DNA from: Roseibacillus sp.
GTDB lineage: Bacteria; Verrucomicrobiota; Verrucomicrobiia; Verrucomicrobiales; Akkermansiaceae
Length of the DNA: 14,506 bases
Assembly (NCBI GenBank): GCA_002729275.1
Contig: PBTP01000047.1
Coordinates: 17,023 to 31,528 of the forward strand
Direction: 5' to 3'
Positions 1 through 6,574 of the stretch are shown piece after piece. The translations under genes and the position numbers were made by a program. The notes below the pieces were generated by a model. It made no database searches and had not been told where the DNA came from. It saw nothing but the letters and a program-made list of their open reading frames with translations. The stretch's first letter is position 1, and the number at the start of each line of letters is the position of its first letter.

Positions 1-799
1 CCTCGGGCATGTCCTTGACCAGCAAGGACCAAGGAACCTCACGGCCCTCGACGAGGTTCTGATACATTCCGAAGACATCAGAGCCCCATTGAGGCTCGTA
101 TGTGCAAAGGGATCCCGGGGCGTGAAGGACGCATGGATCAATAAGCCAGCCAGTTCCCGGCTGTAGCTTGTAGGCCTTGGAGAGCTCGAGGATCTTGTTG
201 TCTCCCTTGTGCCAGTTGGCAATGCAATCGTAGACCTGCTGCCGGGTGGTTCCGGGCTCAAAGCCCATGAAGGTATAGGGGAAGTTATTGCCGACGTTAT
301 TGTGCTGGGGAGGAAAGTAGTAACTTTCGGGCTTCCCTTCCTGTCCCACCAGCGCCGCCTGCTCGGCATTTTGGTGCATGTGGTGGGGAATCGGGCCCAT
401 GTTGTCGAAGAATTTCGAATAGACCGGCCACTTGCTGTATTTATCCCAGATGCTGGATCCGATCAGTTCGGCGCCACATTCGGCCACCGCCTCACGCAGA
501 GTAAAGCGCTCCCTGCCAACCACCACGTAGGATAGCCCTTCATCGTGAACCCGGCCTTCATTCGCGCATTCCGTAGTGGACGCGAACCAGCGCTCATCAA
601 TTCCTCCCCGGCTCAGGCCGTAAGCATAGGTGTCATCGGGGTGAAGCTTGATTCTTAGTCCGGGTTGGAGAAACGATCGGGGAACCCAGTTCGGAGAAAG
701 GCGCAGCAGGCCACCGGTATCTTCAAGATGGCCTTCCACGAGGCTGCGGATGTTGCTGGTAGCGGTGCTGAGGTCTTCGGTTGTGCGGGGATGACTCAT
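1..799 (-). CDS. Type I phosphomannose isomerase-like cupin (partial, C-terminus off window)
   Basis: I translated this by hand from the reverse strand: 266 residues run from ATG at 799 to the left window edge without a stop. The order of motifs follows type I mannose-6-phosphate isomerases. A stretch 'WPVYSKFFDN' (124-133) matches the family's 'FPLLxKxLDA' segment, and is followed by 'HHMHQNAEQA' (139-148), 'GKPESYYF' (155-162) and 'DPCVLHAPG' (221-229), then 'EPQWGSDVFGMYQN' (235-248), like the family's E-Q-SD-R-YD segment. Putative metal ligands are H140, H142, E158 and H226; the family usually has Gln-x-His where this has His-x-His. It is therefore a PMI-like cupin, possibly a different sugar isomerase. 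An in-frame stop lies at 839-841 and 799 is the only ATG after it; no Shine-Dalgarno is visible. It lies 209 bp downstream of a mutarotase-like gene on the same strand. Homology is inferred by eye. Confidence 0.7.
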   Translation of the reverse strand, partial: MSHPRTTEDLSTATSNIRSLVEGHLEDTGGLLRLSPNWVPRSFLQPGLRIKLHPDDTYAYGLSRGGIDERWFASTTECANEGRVHDEGLSYVVVGRERFTLREAVAECGAELIGSSIWDKYSKWPVYSKFFDNMGPIPHHMHQNAEQAALVGQEGKPESYYFPPQHNNVGNNFPYTFMGFEPGTTRQQVYDCIANWHKGDNKILELSKAYKLQPGTGWLIDPCVLHAPGSLCTYEPQWGSDVFGMYQNLVEGREVPWSLLVKDMPE

Positions 800-928
800 G
801 GTATCGAGAGGGAGGTATCCGTTTGGTTTCAGGGGTTCTCACCCTGCATGTGGGTGAAAGTGAAGGGGAGTGCGGAGCAGGATGCACGATTTTTCGATCG
901 CGGAAGACGATCGTGTCGCTCTGAGAGG

Positions 929-942
929 CGGATTTTTATCCG
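929..942 (-). other. Small perfect hairpin between the mutarotase-like and cupin genes
   Basis: Five-base arms CGGAT and ATCCG enclose a four-base loop (TTTT on plus, AAAA on minus). A second pair of CGATCG palindromes sits at 895-900 and 908-913. Neither is followed by a T-tract on the minus strand, so I do not call a terminator. The 209-bp gap 800-1008 otherwise shows nothing I can name. Confidence 0.3.
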
Positions 943-1008
943 TTCCGTCGATTTTGGGATGGGTTGGGGACAGACGGGAGCCCATAGAGGTGGTAGAAGG
1001 AGCGGTCT

Positions 1009-2151
1009 TCAGGAGGGGTTCACCACAAATTCCCACTGCGCTGTGACGTCGATCGTAATACCTGTATCTGAGGTAAGCGATACCATTTCAGGGCCCTTGG
1101 GAATGATTGAGGCCACTGCGCCGAAGCCGGAAGGAACGGAGCTGACTGCTTGGAGTATTCTCAAGGAAACCTTCTGGTCGGCAGAAAAGCATCGCGTCGT
1201 TGGAATACCCTCCTCTTGCAGGAGGTTCTGCCTCGAGGTAGTCACGTTCTCGGCAAAGTAAGAGCACACTTCTTCAAGACCAATGCGGCCCAAATGCCGT
1301 CCTTTCCAGGGAGCGCTGTGCCGTCCCCCATTGGATATCCACATCACGGTAGCAGGAAAATCGGATGGATTTTTGAGGGAGAACCATACGTGATCCCCTA
1401 GAACCGCGGCGGTCCAGGCGAACGGTTGCTCCGGGGTGGCATTCTCGTTCACAATCATGGCGAGGTCCTCGAAGCCCTTCCTGGTTGGGTAGCGGGTGAG
1501 GTCGGTGGTTACAGCGGTTGCAGGGGGCTTGGGTGAGCGTGGAGGTGCATCCGCGAGTGCCACCTCTTGGAGATTGCTGAAACGGGCGCCGGGCACGAGC
1601 GTCTGGTATTCGTCTGCTGCCGGATCAGAAAAAAGGCCGGGACTGACCGAGCCCCAGCGGAAGGGCGATGTTGTGATCCGGCCCTCTCCTTCCTGAAGAT
1701 GAGAACAATCCAGGATCGGGTGGTTCCCGTAGCTGAAATTCCCGTTAAGTCCCGAGATAAGATGCTCTGAGTAGATCGCGGCATGACCTGGCCGCAGGCG
1801 AATAATTTTTTCGACCCTCCCTCCGACGTCATCAGGCTCAATTGCGAGGTGAAGGAGGGTTTTCTCATGTCGAATAAGGTGCCAGTCTGCGTTAGCGGTA
1901 TCTCCATGGGGAGCTCCCTCGTCCTGTGGTCCAAAGGGAAGGCAGAAAAAGTCCCCGCGCAGGTATTTCAGGAGATTGGGCGTGTCGCTCTCGAGCTCGT
2001 CCGGTCGCCACGGTGCCAGAGCGAAGGGCGCAAAGGGCCTCTCCCCTGAGTTAAAGGTCACAGGCCCCATCATCCCTCCAGTCTGTGTGACCGAGAGGGT
2101 CACGGAGTCCGATGCCATTTCGTAAGAGGGTGCCCCGTGTATTGAGTTCAT
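1009..2151 (-). CDS. Galactose mutarotase-like (aldose-1-epimerase superfamily-like) protein
   Basis: 380 residues from ATG at 2151. The middle contains 'WHLIRHEKTLLHLAIE' and 'GRVEKIIRLRPGHAAIYSEH', then 'SYGNHPIL', and near the C-terminus 'NGGRHSAPWKGRHLGRIGLEEVCSYF'. This pattern of His-rich beta-strand segments ending in a Gly-Leu-Glu motif resembles the galactose-mutarotase-like superfamily, whose members bind or epimerise sugars. I cannot assign a substrate. An in-frame TTG at 2190 would add 13 residues (reading PRHPVTDGPH), but ATG 2151 looks more natural; an ATG at 2118 is also possible. None has a clear Shine-Dalgarno. There is no signal peptide, so a cytoplasmic role is likely. It is upstream of, and co-directional with, the PMI-like cupin, which suggests joint work on one sugar. 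It could also be a family of unknown function with this fold. Confidence 0.65.
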   Translation of the reverse strand: MNSIHGAPSYEMASDSVTLSVTQTGGMMGPVTFNSGERPFAPFALAPWRPDELESDTPNLLKYLRGDFFCLPFGPQDEGAPHGDTANADWHLIRHEKTLLHLAIEPDDVGGRVEKIIRLRPGHAAIYSEHLISGLNGNFSYGNHPILDCSHLQEGEGRITTSPFRWGSVSPGLFSDPAADEYQTLVPGARFSNLQEVALADAPPRSPKPPATAVTTDLTRYPTRKGFEDLAMIVNENATPEQPFAWTAAVLGDHVWFSLKNPSDFPATVMWISNGGRHSAPWKGRHLGRIGLEEVCSYFAENVTTSRQNLLQEEGIPTTRCFSADQKVSLRILQAVSSVPSGFGAVASIIPKGPEMVSLTSDTGITIDVTAQWEFVVNPS

Positions 2152-2251
2152 GTGAGGCCCATCAGTAACAGGATGCCGAGGTGGGGTCAAAGCATCGGGG
2201 CGGTTGGCCGGAGGCCTTCGGAGTCAACTCTGGGTGCTTTTCAGACAGGTT

Positions 2252-2275
2252 CGGTAATCTCTGTTACCGTTTTTT
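2252..2275 (+). terminator. Intrinsic-terminator-like hairpin with T6, plus strand
   Basis: Perfect 6-bp arms CGGTAA (2252-2257) and TTACCG (2264-2269) with loop TCTCTG are followed directly by six T. The T-tract is on the plus strand, while the surrounding genes are on the minus strand. The stem contains the stop codon of the Fur-family gene and the T-tract is the complement of its AAA AAA lysine codons. By shape it would stop transcription coming from the left, antisense to the carbohydrate genes. Confidence 0.5.
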
Positions 2276-2764
2276 GCCCGGAAAGCGTTTGCCTTGAAGG
2301 CGAGCCTCAATGTGGTTCGAGCACTGGCCGGTCGAGCGAATCTGATCGCAGCCGGCTTCAATACGAAGTGATTGTCTGACTGGACGAAAGCCCAGTCGCC
2401 GCGTGACACAGTCGTTGAGGACTTCCATATGATCATCCTCGAATTCAACCACTTTGCCACAGTCTACGCAGACGAGATGGTTGTGGGCGGGCTTATCGAG
2501 AAAGTTCGGGTCATAGGTGGTCTGCCCGTCGCCGAGGTCGATTTCCTGAAGAAGTCCTGCCTCGGTAAGGAGGGAAAGGGTTCGGTATAGGGTAGCCCTC
2601 GAAGTGCGGGCGTCGGTTCCTCGTAACTTTTCCCATAGCTCGTCCGGCGTAAAGTGCTCATCGCTGGAAAAAATGACGTCCACAATCGCATCACGCTGAG
2701 GGGTCTGCCTCAGGCCCTGGGCCCTGATGAAGGTGTTAAGTTTCTCCTTAATCTCCGAGGTCAC
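2264..2764 (-). CDS. Fur-family metal- or peroxide-responsive transcriptional regulator
   Basis: 166 residues from GTG at 2764; an in-frame stop lies about 36 bp upstream and there is no early ATG, so GTG is the best start (only a weak GGA precedes it). The N-terminal winged helix-turn-helix shows 'LRQTPQRDAIVDV' (18-30), 'HFTPDELW' (37-44) and 'SRATLYRTLSLLTEAGLL' (55-72). The dimerisation and metal domain has 'HNHLVCVDCGKVVEFED' (94-110) with C99-x-x-C102, typical of Fur, Zur and PerR. The usual second C-x-x-C pair near the C-terminus is not seen: C139 and C148 are eight residues apart, followed by a basic tail. Which metal or signal it reads cannot be told from this. It is divergent from the lipoprotein gene at 2807, with only 42 bp between the starts, so it may control both. 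Confidence 0.93.
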   Translation of the reverse strand: MTSEIKEKLNTFIRAQGLRQTPQRDAIVDVIFSSDEHFTPDELWEKLRGTDARTSRATLYRTLSLLTEAGLLQEIDLGDGQTTYDPNFLDKPAHNHLVCVDCGKVVEFEDDHMEVLNDCVTRRLGFRPVRQSLRIEAGCDQIRSTGQCSNHIEARLQGKRFPGKKR

Positions 2765-2796
2765 GCATCCACTATGACACCAAAGGCGTTCAGGTG

Positions 2797-2814
2797 AATA
2801 CGATTATTGGTATT
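2797..2814. promoter_or_regulatory. Operator-like inverted repeat in the Fur-family/lipoprotein divergent gap
   Basis: AATAC (2797-2801) and GTATT (2810-2814) form perfect 5-base arms around an AT-rich 8-base spacer. The site sits between the two divergent starts and overlaps the proposed TTG start of the lipoprotein gene. Fur-family proteins bind AT-rich inverted repeats and often autoregulate, so this is a plausible binding site. It does not closely match the classical Fur box, and short repeats arise by chance. Confidence 0.3.
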
Positions 2815-3316
2815 TGTTCGCAAACGTGTCCTTGATGAGGGCTTCAGACCATGTTGCCTTGAGGTTGTGCGTTGGCTCGCTCTTGCTGCTTTTCTTGGCG
2901 TGATTTCATGCTCATCCACTGAGAATACTCTTGGATTCAGGCAGTATCACCTCCGGTCGCTGACTCTGGAGAGTGAGATGAACGCGCCGAGAGCGGAGCA
3001 ATTGCGGCGTTTTCATGGTGCGGTGACTGCCGCGGAGAAACGCGATCGTCTCGGGTATTACTACAGCGTTCAGTGGAATGGACCTGCCGATGAAGCGAGT
3101 GGGCCCGTCCGAATTGTATTCCGTTACCGCCAGGCGGCGACAGGTAGTGCCATTCGTGAAATTGTGACCAAGGCCCCCGCAGCGTTACAGGGTATGGCAG
3201 AGTTCCGAGTCACGGGCCCTGCCTATCTCGAGGGGGGCCGCATTCTTTCCTGGCATCTGGGCTACTACCGCGGGGAGCGACTCGTTGAGACCAAGCAATC
3301 CTATTTGTGGGAATGA
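2807..3316 (+). CDS. Predicted small lipoprotein of unknown function
   Basis: 169 residues from TTG at 2807. A basic N-terminus (RKR, residues 5-7) is followed by a hydrophobic stretch 'WLALAAFLGVIS' and then Cys35, a lipobox (V-I-S-C), so the protein is probably lipid-anchored after signal peptidase II cleavage. The mature part (about 135 residues) has 'FRQYHLRSLTLES', 'GYYYSVQW' and 'GYYRGERLVETKQSYLW', a beta-rich look; I do not recognise a family. AGGTGA at 2792-2797 lies nine bases before TTG and favours that start. GTG at 2867 would give a shorter, more standard 15-residue lipoprotein signal, but its GAGG is only two bases away. The STAS gene starts nine bases after the stop, so the two are probably co-transcribed. 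Confidence 0.75.
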   Translation: MVFVRKRVLDEGFRPCCLEVVRWLALAAFLGVISCSSTENTLGFRQYHLRSLTLESEMNAPRAEQLRRFHGAVTAAEKRDRLGYYYSVQWNGPADEASGPVRIVFRYRQAATGSAIREIVTKAPAALQGMAEFRVTGPAYLEGGRILSWHLGYYRGERLVETKQSYLWE

Positions 3317-3325
3317 TGACCGTGT

Positions 3326-3895
3326 GTGATTGACGGAAGAGGGTGCTCGTCGTATTCTGTTTCCCTAACTTCCACCCTTCAAGAATTGACAAAAGACTGT
3401 CTTGATGTCGGAGCCACTGATGGATTTGTTTGGATTCGTTTGAATGGGAAAGGCTCCTTTTCGACAAGTCCGGCCTTGAAGGGCTTTGTCGAGAGCAGGA
3501 TGGAAGGTGGTGAGACAAACTTCGTCATCGACCTGCTGGACTGCCCCGCGATGGACTCCACATTTATGGGGACTCTGGCAGGTCTCGCGATGCGTCTGTC
3601 AAGAATTGGGGGAGGGAGAATGCACTTAAATGGGGTTTGTGACCGCAACCGACAGTCCCTTGAGGACCTTGGTCTGGAAAAATTACTGGAGATCGATCCT
3701 GACGACAGTGCGTGGCAGGGCCATGTTCAGGAGGTCCGGAAAACGCTTTTGCCCCTCAAGGAGCGAGATCCCGAGGGCCTGGATGCGGCGCACTTGCTGG
3801 AGGCTCACAGGAAGCTGTGTGAGGCCCGGGAGGAAAACGCGCAGAAATTCGAAGCTGTTCTAGATGCCTTGGAAAAGAGGGCCGAGGGTGGTTAG
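3326..3895 (+). CDS. STAS-domain protein (anti-sigma-factor-antagonist-like)
   Basis: 189 residues from GTG at 3326. Residues about 34-125 form a STAS domain: 'FVWIRLNGKGSF', then 'NFVIDLLDCPAMDSTFMGTLAGLAMRL' (65-91), and 'LEDLGLEKLLEI' (112-123). S78, within 'MDSTFMGTL', lines up with the serine phosphorylated by cognate kinases in SpoIIAA-type antagonists, so a partner-switching role is possible. The remaining 60 residues are charged and helical ('LLEAHRKLCEAREENAQKFEAVLDALEKRA'), probably a short coiled coil. No partner kinase or anti-sigma factor is present in the window. It lies nine bases after the lipoprotein gene and 73 bases before grpE. A later TTG at 3386 is a possible start; no strong Shine-Dalgarno is seen for either. 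Confidence 0.85.
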   Translation: MIDGRGCSSYSVSLTSTLQELTKDCLDVGATDGFVWIRLNGKGSFSTSPALKGFVESRMEGGETNFVIDLLDCPAMDSTFMGTLAGLAMRLSRIGGGRMHLNGVCDRNRQSLEDLGLEKLLEIDPDDSAWQGHVQEVRKTLLPLKERDPEGLDAAHLLEAHRKLCEAREENAQKFEAVLDALEKRAEGG

Positions 3896-3968
3896 GGGAA
3901 GGTGACGAACCTGCGGATGGTAGATGCTCAGGGTTGACCGCTGAGGAGTGGCGGGTATTGGTCTCCCC

Positions 3969-4595
3969 ATGCAACACGACTCTTCCAGCGAGGCAGAGAG
4001 CGATGAGCCGCTTCCTGAGAATGTTTCAGGGGAGGCTCCGGATGTAGGACAACCTGCTGCCGAGGAAGGAGGGGAGGGAGACGGCTCTGTGGTTGAGGAG
4101 GAGGTTAAGTTGGAGCCTACCCCTGAGCAACAGGCTGCCGAGTGGCGAGAAAGGGCGATCCGTTCAGCAGCGGATCTCGAAAACTTCCGGAAGCGAATGG
4201 AAAGAGAGAAGGGTGAAGCCCGTCGTTACGCCAACCAATCTCTCCTTGAGGAACTTCTGCCCGTTCTCGACAACTTCCATATGGGTCTTGATGCTGCTTC
4301 TGCCGATGCAGAGTCGATGATCTTTCGGGGAATGGAGATGGTTAAGAAGCAGCTGGATGATTTTCTTTCGGGCCAGGGAGTCGAAGAAATTCCGGCGGAA
4401 GAAAAAATGTTTGATCCTGCGGTTCACGAGGCGGTGTCGCAGGAAGATTGCGACACCTCCCCTGAGGGCAGTGTCCTGAGGGTGCTCAGACGAGGCTACC
4501 AGATGGGGGAGCGGTTACTGCGTCCCGCTAATGTTGTGGTGTCCCGAACGCCGCAATCTGAAGAACCTGCGGAAGAGATGGAGGAGCAATCATAG
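3969..4595 (+). CDS. grpE: GrpE, nucleotide exchange factor of DnaK
   Basis: 208 residues from ATG at 3969. GrpE releases ADP from DnaK in the Hsp70 cycle in the cytoplasm. Residues 1-50 are acidic and disordered in look, as is common. The long dimerising helix covers about 52-110 with 'ADLENFRKRMEREK' (68-81) and 'LLPVLDNFHMGL' (96-107). The beta domain has the family signature: 'GVEEIPAEEKMFDPAVHEAV' (137-156) and 'VLRRGYQMGERLLRPANVVVS' (172-192). An in-frame GTG at 3948 would add seven residues, but the GAGGA before it abuts the codon, so I prefer ATG 3969. A weak TTGACC (3934-3939) with TATTGG 16 bases on would place transcription start near this ATG, so a local promoter with a very short leader is conceivable. 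Its stop directly abuts dnaJ. No CIRCE element is seen upstream. Confidence 0.95.
   Translation: MQHDSSSEAESDEPLPENVSGEAPDVGQPAAEEGGEGDGSVVEEEVKLEPTPEQQAAEWRERAIRSAADLENFRKRMEREKGEARRYANQSLLEELLPVLDNFHMGLDAASADAESMIFRGMEMVKKQLDDFLSGQGVEEIPAEEKMFDPAVHEAVSQEDCDTSPEGSVLRVLRRGYQMGERLLRPANVVVSRTPQSEEPAEEMEEQS
4580..4586 (+). promoter_or_regulatory. Strong Shine-Dalgarno of dnaJ
   Basis: GGAGGAG lies inside the last codons of grpE, nine bases before the dnaJ ATG. It fixes the dnaJ start and suggests translation in step with grpE. Most other genes here lack such a site. Confidence 0.8.
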
Positions 4596-5744
4596 ATGGG
4601 ATCTACACGAGACTACTACGAGGTGCTTGGCGTGTCCAAGGATGCCGGTGCCGGGGAAATTAAGAAGTCCTATCGCAAACTTGCGATGAAATTTCATCCG
4701 GATCAGAACCCGGATGACCCTGAGGCAGAAGACAGGTTCAAGGAGCTGGGAGAGGCTTACGAGGTTCTCAGTGATGAGGATAAAAAGGCGGCCTATGACC
4801 GATACGGACACGCGGCGTTCAAGGCAGGAGGATCTGGTGGAAGTGGTTTTCGAGGGGGGGGATTCAATGACCCCATGGATATTTTCTCGCAGGTCTTCGA
4901 CGGAGCCTTCGGTGATTTTTTCGGAGGCGGTCGAGGTCAGGCAAGGGACGGGCGGAAGCGTGGTAGCGATTTGCGCTACAATCTTGAAATTACTCTGGAG
5001 GAAAGTGCCCGGGGAGTTTCCAAGGCGCTTGAACTTGAAAAGTTCGTCAGCTGTGAGTCCTGCAGAGGATCGGGGTCGAAGGGGTCAGGGGGAGCTCAGA
5101 CCTGTGCCACGTGCCAGGGGCTTGGGGTTGTGGAGCAGAGAATGGAGGGGTTTGGTGGAATCTTCAGGAAGCAAGTGGTTTGCCCGGACTGTGATGGTTC
5201 AGGGCAGGTAATTTCTGATCCTTGTCCTGAATGCAGGGGACAGGGAAGGCTCGAAAAAGTGGATCGCACTCAGATCGAAATCCCTGCGGGTGTTGATCAT
5301 GGGACCCGGCTGCGGTCGAGTGGCAACGGTGATGCTGGGGTGCGTGGAGGCCCCTCGGGGGACCTGCACATCGTTCTCCACCTCAAGCGTCATGATGTCT
5401 TTGAACGACGTGGAGAGGATCTTTTCTGCGAAGTGCCCGTCTCGTTCGGAACCGCAGCCCTCGGAGGGGAGTTGGGAGTTCCCACTCTTGAGGGTGCGGC
5501 TTCAATTAAAATTCCTACTGGGACCCAGGGGGGCACAATCTTTCGCCTGAGAAATCGGGGGATTAAGGATATCAGCAGTGGAAGAAAAGGAGACCTGAAC
5601 GTCGAGGTTCGGGTTGAGGTCCCGACTCGCCTTAGCGGCGAACAAAAGGAGAAGCTGGAAGCATTCACGGAATCCATCGGAGAAGAGAACTCGCCCATGC
5701 ATGAGGGCTTTCTTGAAAAGGCAAAAAGGTTTTTCAACCTCTAG
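4596..5744 (+). CDS. dnaJ: DnaJ, Hsp40 co-chaperone
   Basis: 382 residues, the normal length for type I DnaJ. It delivers substrates to DnaK and stimulates its ATPase in the cytoplasm. The J domain covers 6-71 with HPD at 34-36. A Gly/Phe-rich linker follows (about 77-118). The zinc region has all four CxxCxGxG repeats: C153/C156, C170/C173, C196/C199 and C210/C213, so both zinc centres look intact. The C-terminal peptide-binding beta domains follow ('[20 protein letters not shown]', '[20 protein letters not shown]'). The ATG immediately follows the grpE stop TAG, with GGAGGAG nine bases upstream. The ORF ends 41 bases before rsmE. No dnaK lies in the window. Confidence 0.98.
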   Translation: MGSTRDYYEVLGVSKDAGAGEIKKSYRKLAMKFHPDQNPDDPEAEDRFKELGEAYEVLSDEDKKAAYDRYGHAAFKAGGSGGSGFRGGGFNDPMDIFSQVFDGAFGDFFGGGRGQARDGRKRGSDLRYNLEITLEESARGVSKALELEKFVSCESCRGSGSKGSGGAQTCATCQGLGVVEQRMEGFGGIFRKQVVCPDCDGSGQVISDPCPECRGQGRLEKVDRTQIEIPAGVDHGTRLRSSGNGDAGVRGGPSGDLHIVLHLKRHDVFERRGEDLFCEVPVSFGTAALGGELGVPTLEGAASIKIPTGTQGGTIFRLRNRGIKDISSGRKGDLNVEVRVEVPTRLSGEQKEKLEAFTESIGEENSPMHEGFLEKAKRFFNL

Positions 5745-5785
5745 ACGGGTGAATAATCCATCCTGTCTGACAACACCCTGCGAGT

Positions 5786-6514
5786 ATGGATAGGTTTTTT
5801 GTGGCAGAGGGGGGCTGGGGACGCTCCAGAGCGCTGCTTAATCCAGAGGAGAGTCATCATTGCTTGAGGGTGATGCGCAAAAGCCCCGGAGATGAGATTG
5901 AGGTTTTTGATGGCGCGGGGCGCTGGGCAAGAGGGGCAATTACTGAGGGGAATGAACGGGAAGTCACGGTGCTGCTGGAAAAAGAGGGAAAGGTTCAACG
6001 GAAAGGTCCCTCCTTGTTCCTCGCGATTGCAGTGACCAAGGGAAAGGTTATGGACCTTATTATCCAGAAAGCTGTGGAGTTGGGTGTAGACCGGATACAG
6101 CCTCTGCTTACTGAAAACATGGCAGTTCGGTTGTCGGGGAAAAATCTGGAAGGTAAGCAGGAAAAGTGGAGTCGGGTGGCCATGGCGGCCTGCAAGCAGT
6201 GCGGGCAGAATCTTGTGCCAGAGGTGTGCCCTGCGGTGGCTTTTGAGGATGCCGTGGAATCCCGTGGTGAGGGGGTCCGGTTTCTGGCTTCTCTGGATGA
6301 CAGAGCACGGCCGTTGAGGTCCGAGATTGAGGAACTGCCTGTGAAGGTGGGATCGGTAGAGCTCTTCATTGGCCCGGAAGGAGACTTTTCCCCTCCGGAG
6401 ACCGAGCGAGCAATAGGAAGCGGCGTCCGCCCGGTAAGTTTTGGTTCCCTTGTATTACGGGTAGAAACAGCTGTGATTTACGGCCTTAGCGTGCTTGGGT
6501 ATGAACTGCGGTGA
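5786..6514 (+). CDS. rsmE: RsmE, 16S rRNA m3U1498 methyltransferase
   Basis: 242 residues, the usual length. RsmE methylates N3 of U1498 in 16S rRNA using S-adenosylmethionine; the fold is a SPOUT (trefoil-knot) domain after a small PUA-like N-terminal domain. N-terminal family features are 'MDRFFV' and 'ESHHCLRVMRKSPGDEIEVFDG' (22-43). The knot region has 'IIQKAVELGVDRIQPLLTE' (92-110), 'AACKQCGQN' (134-142), 'FIGPEGDFSPPE' (194-205) and 'FGSLVLRVETAVIY' (219-232), which holds the cofactor loop. ATG at 5786 matches the family start; no Shine-Dalgarno is visible. It follows dnaJ by 41 bases, a neighbourhood seen in many bacteria, and precedes the exporter by 60 bases. Confidence 0.96.
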   Translation: MDRFFVAEGGWGRSRALLNPEESHHCLRVMRKSPGDEIEVFDGAGRWARGAITEGNEREVTVLLEKEGKVQRKGPSLFLAIAVTKGKVMDLIIQKAVELGVDRIQPLLTENMAVRLSGKNLEGKQEKWSRVAMAACKQCGQNLVPEVCPAVAFEDAVESRGEGVRFLASLDDRARPLRSEIEELPVKVGSVELFIGPEGDFSPPETERAIGSGVRPVSFGSLVLRVETAVIYGLSVLGYELR

Positions 6515-6574
6515 AACATGAAGCTTCTTCAAAAGCTTGTGCATTCCCTTCTCTACCTCTAACTCTTCCGCGAC

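Noticed and set aside
839..1036. Small 65-residue minus-strand frame between the cupin and mutarotase-like genes
   Set aside because: Low-complexity Ser/Thr/Pro-rich translation, overlaps the end of the mutarotase-like gene and has no ribosome site.
665..1261. 198-residue plus-strand reading frame
   Set aside because: Mostly antisense to the mutarotase-like gene and extending into the gap and cupin start; composition shows no family features or export signals.
3927..3945. Inverted repeat CTCAG/CTGAG before grpE as a heat-shock (CIRCE-like) operator
   Set aside because: Arms are only five bases and the sequence does not resemble CIRCE (TTAGCACTC-N9-GAGTGCTAA).
6518..6540. AAGCTT repeats between rsmE and the exporter as a terminator
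   Set aside because: Each is merely a short palindrome, with no T-tract; spacing is too small for a convincing stem.
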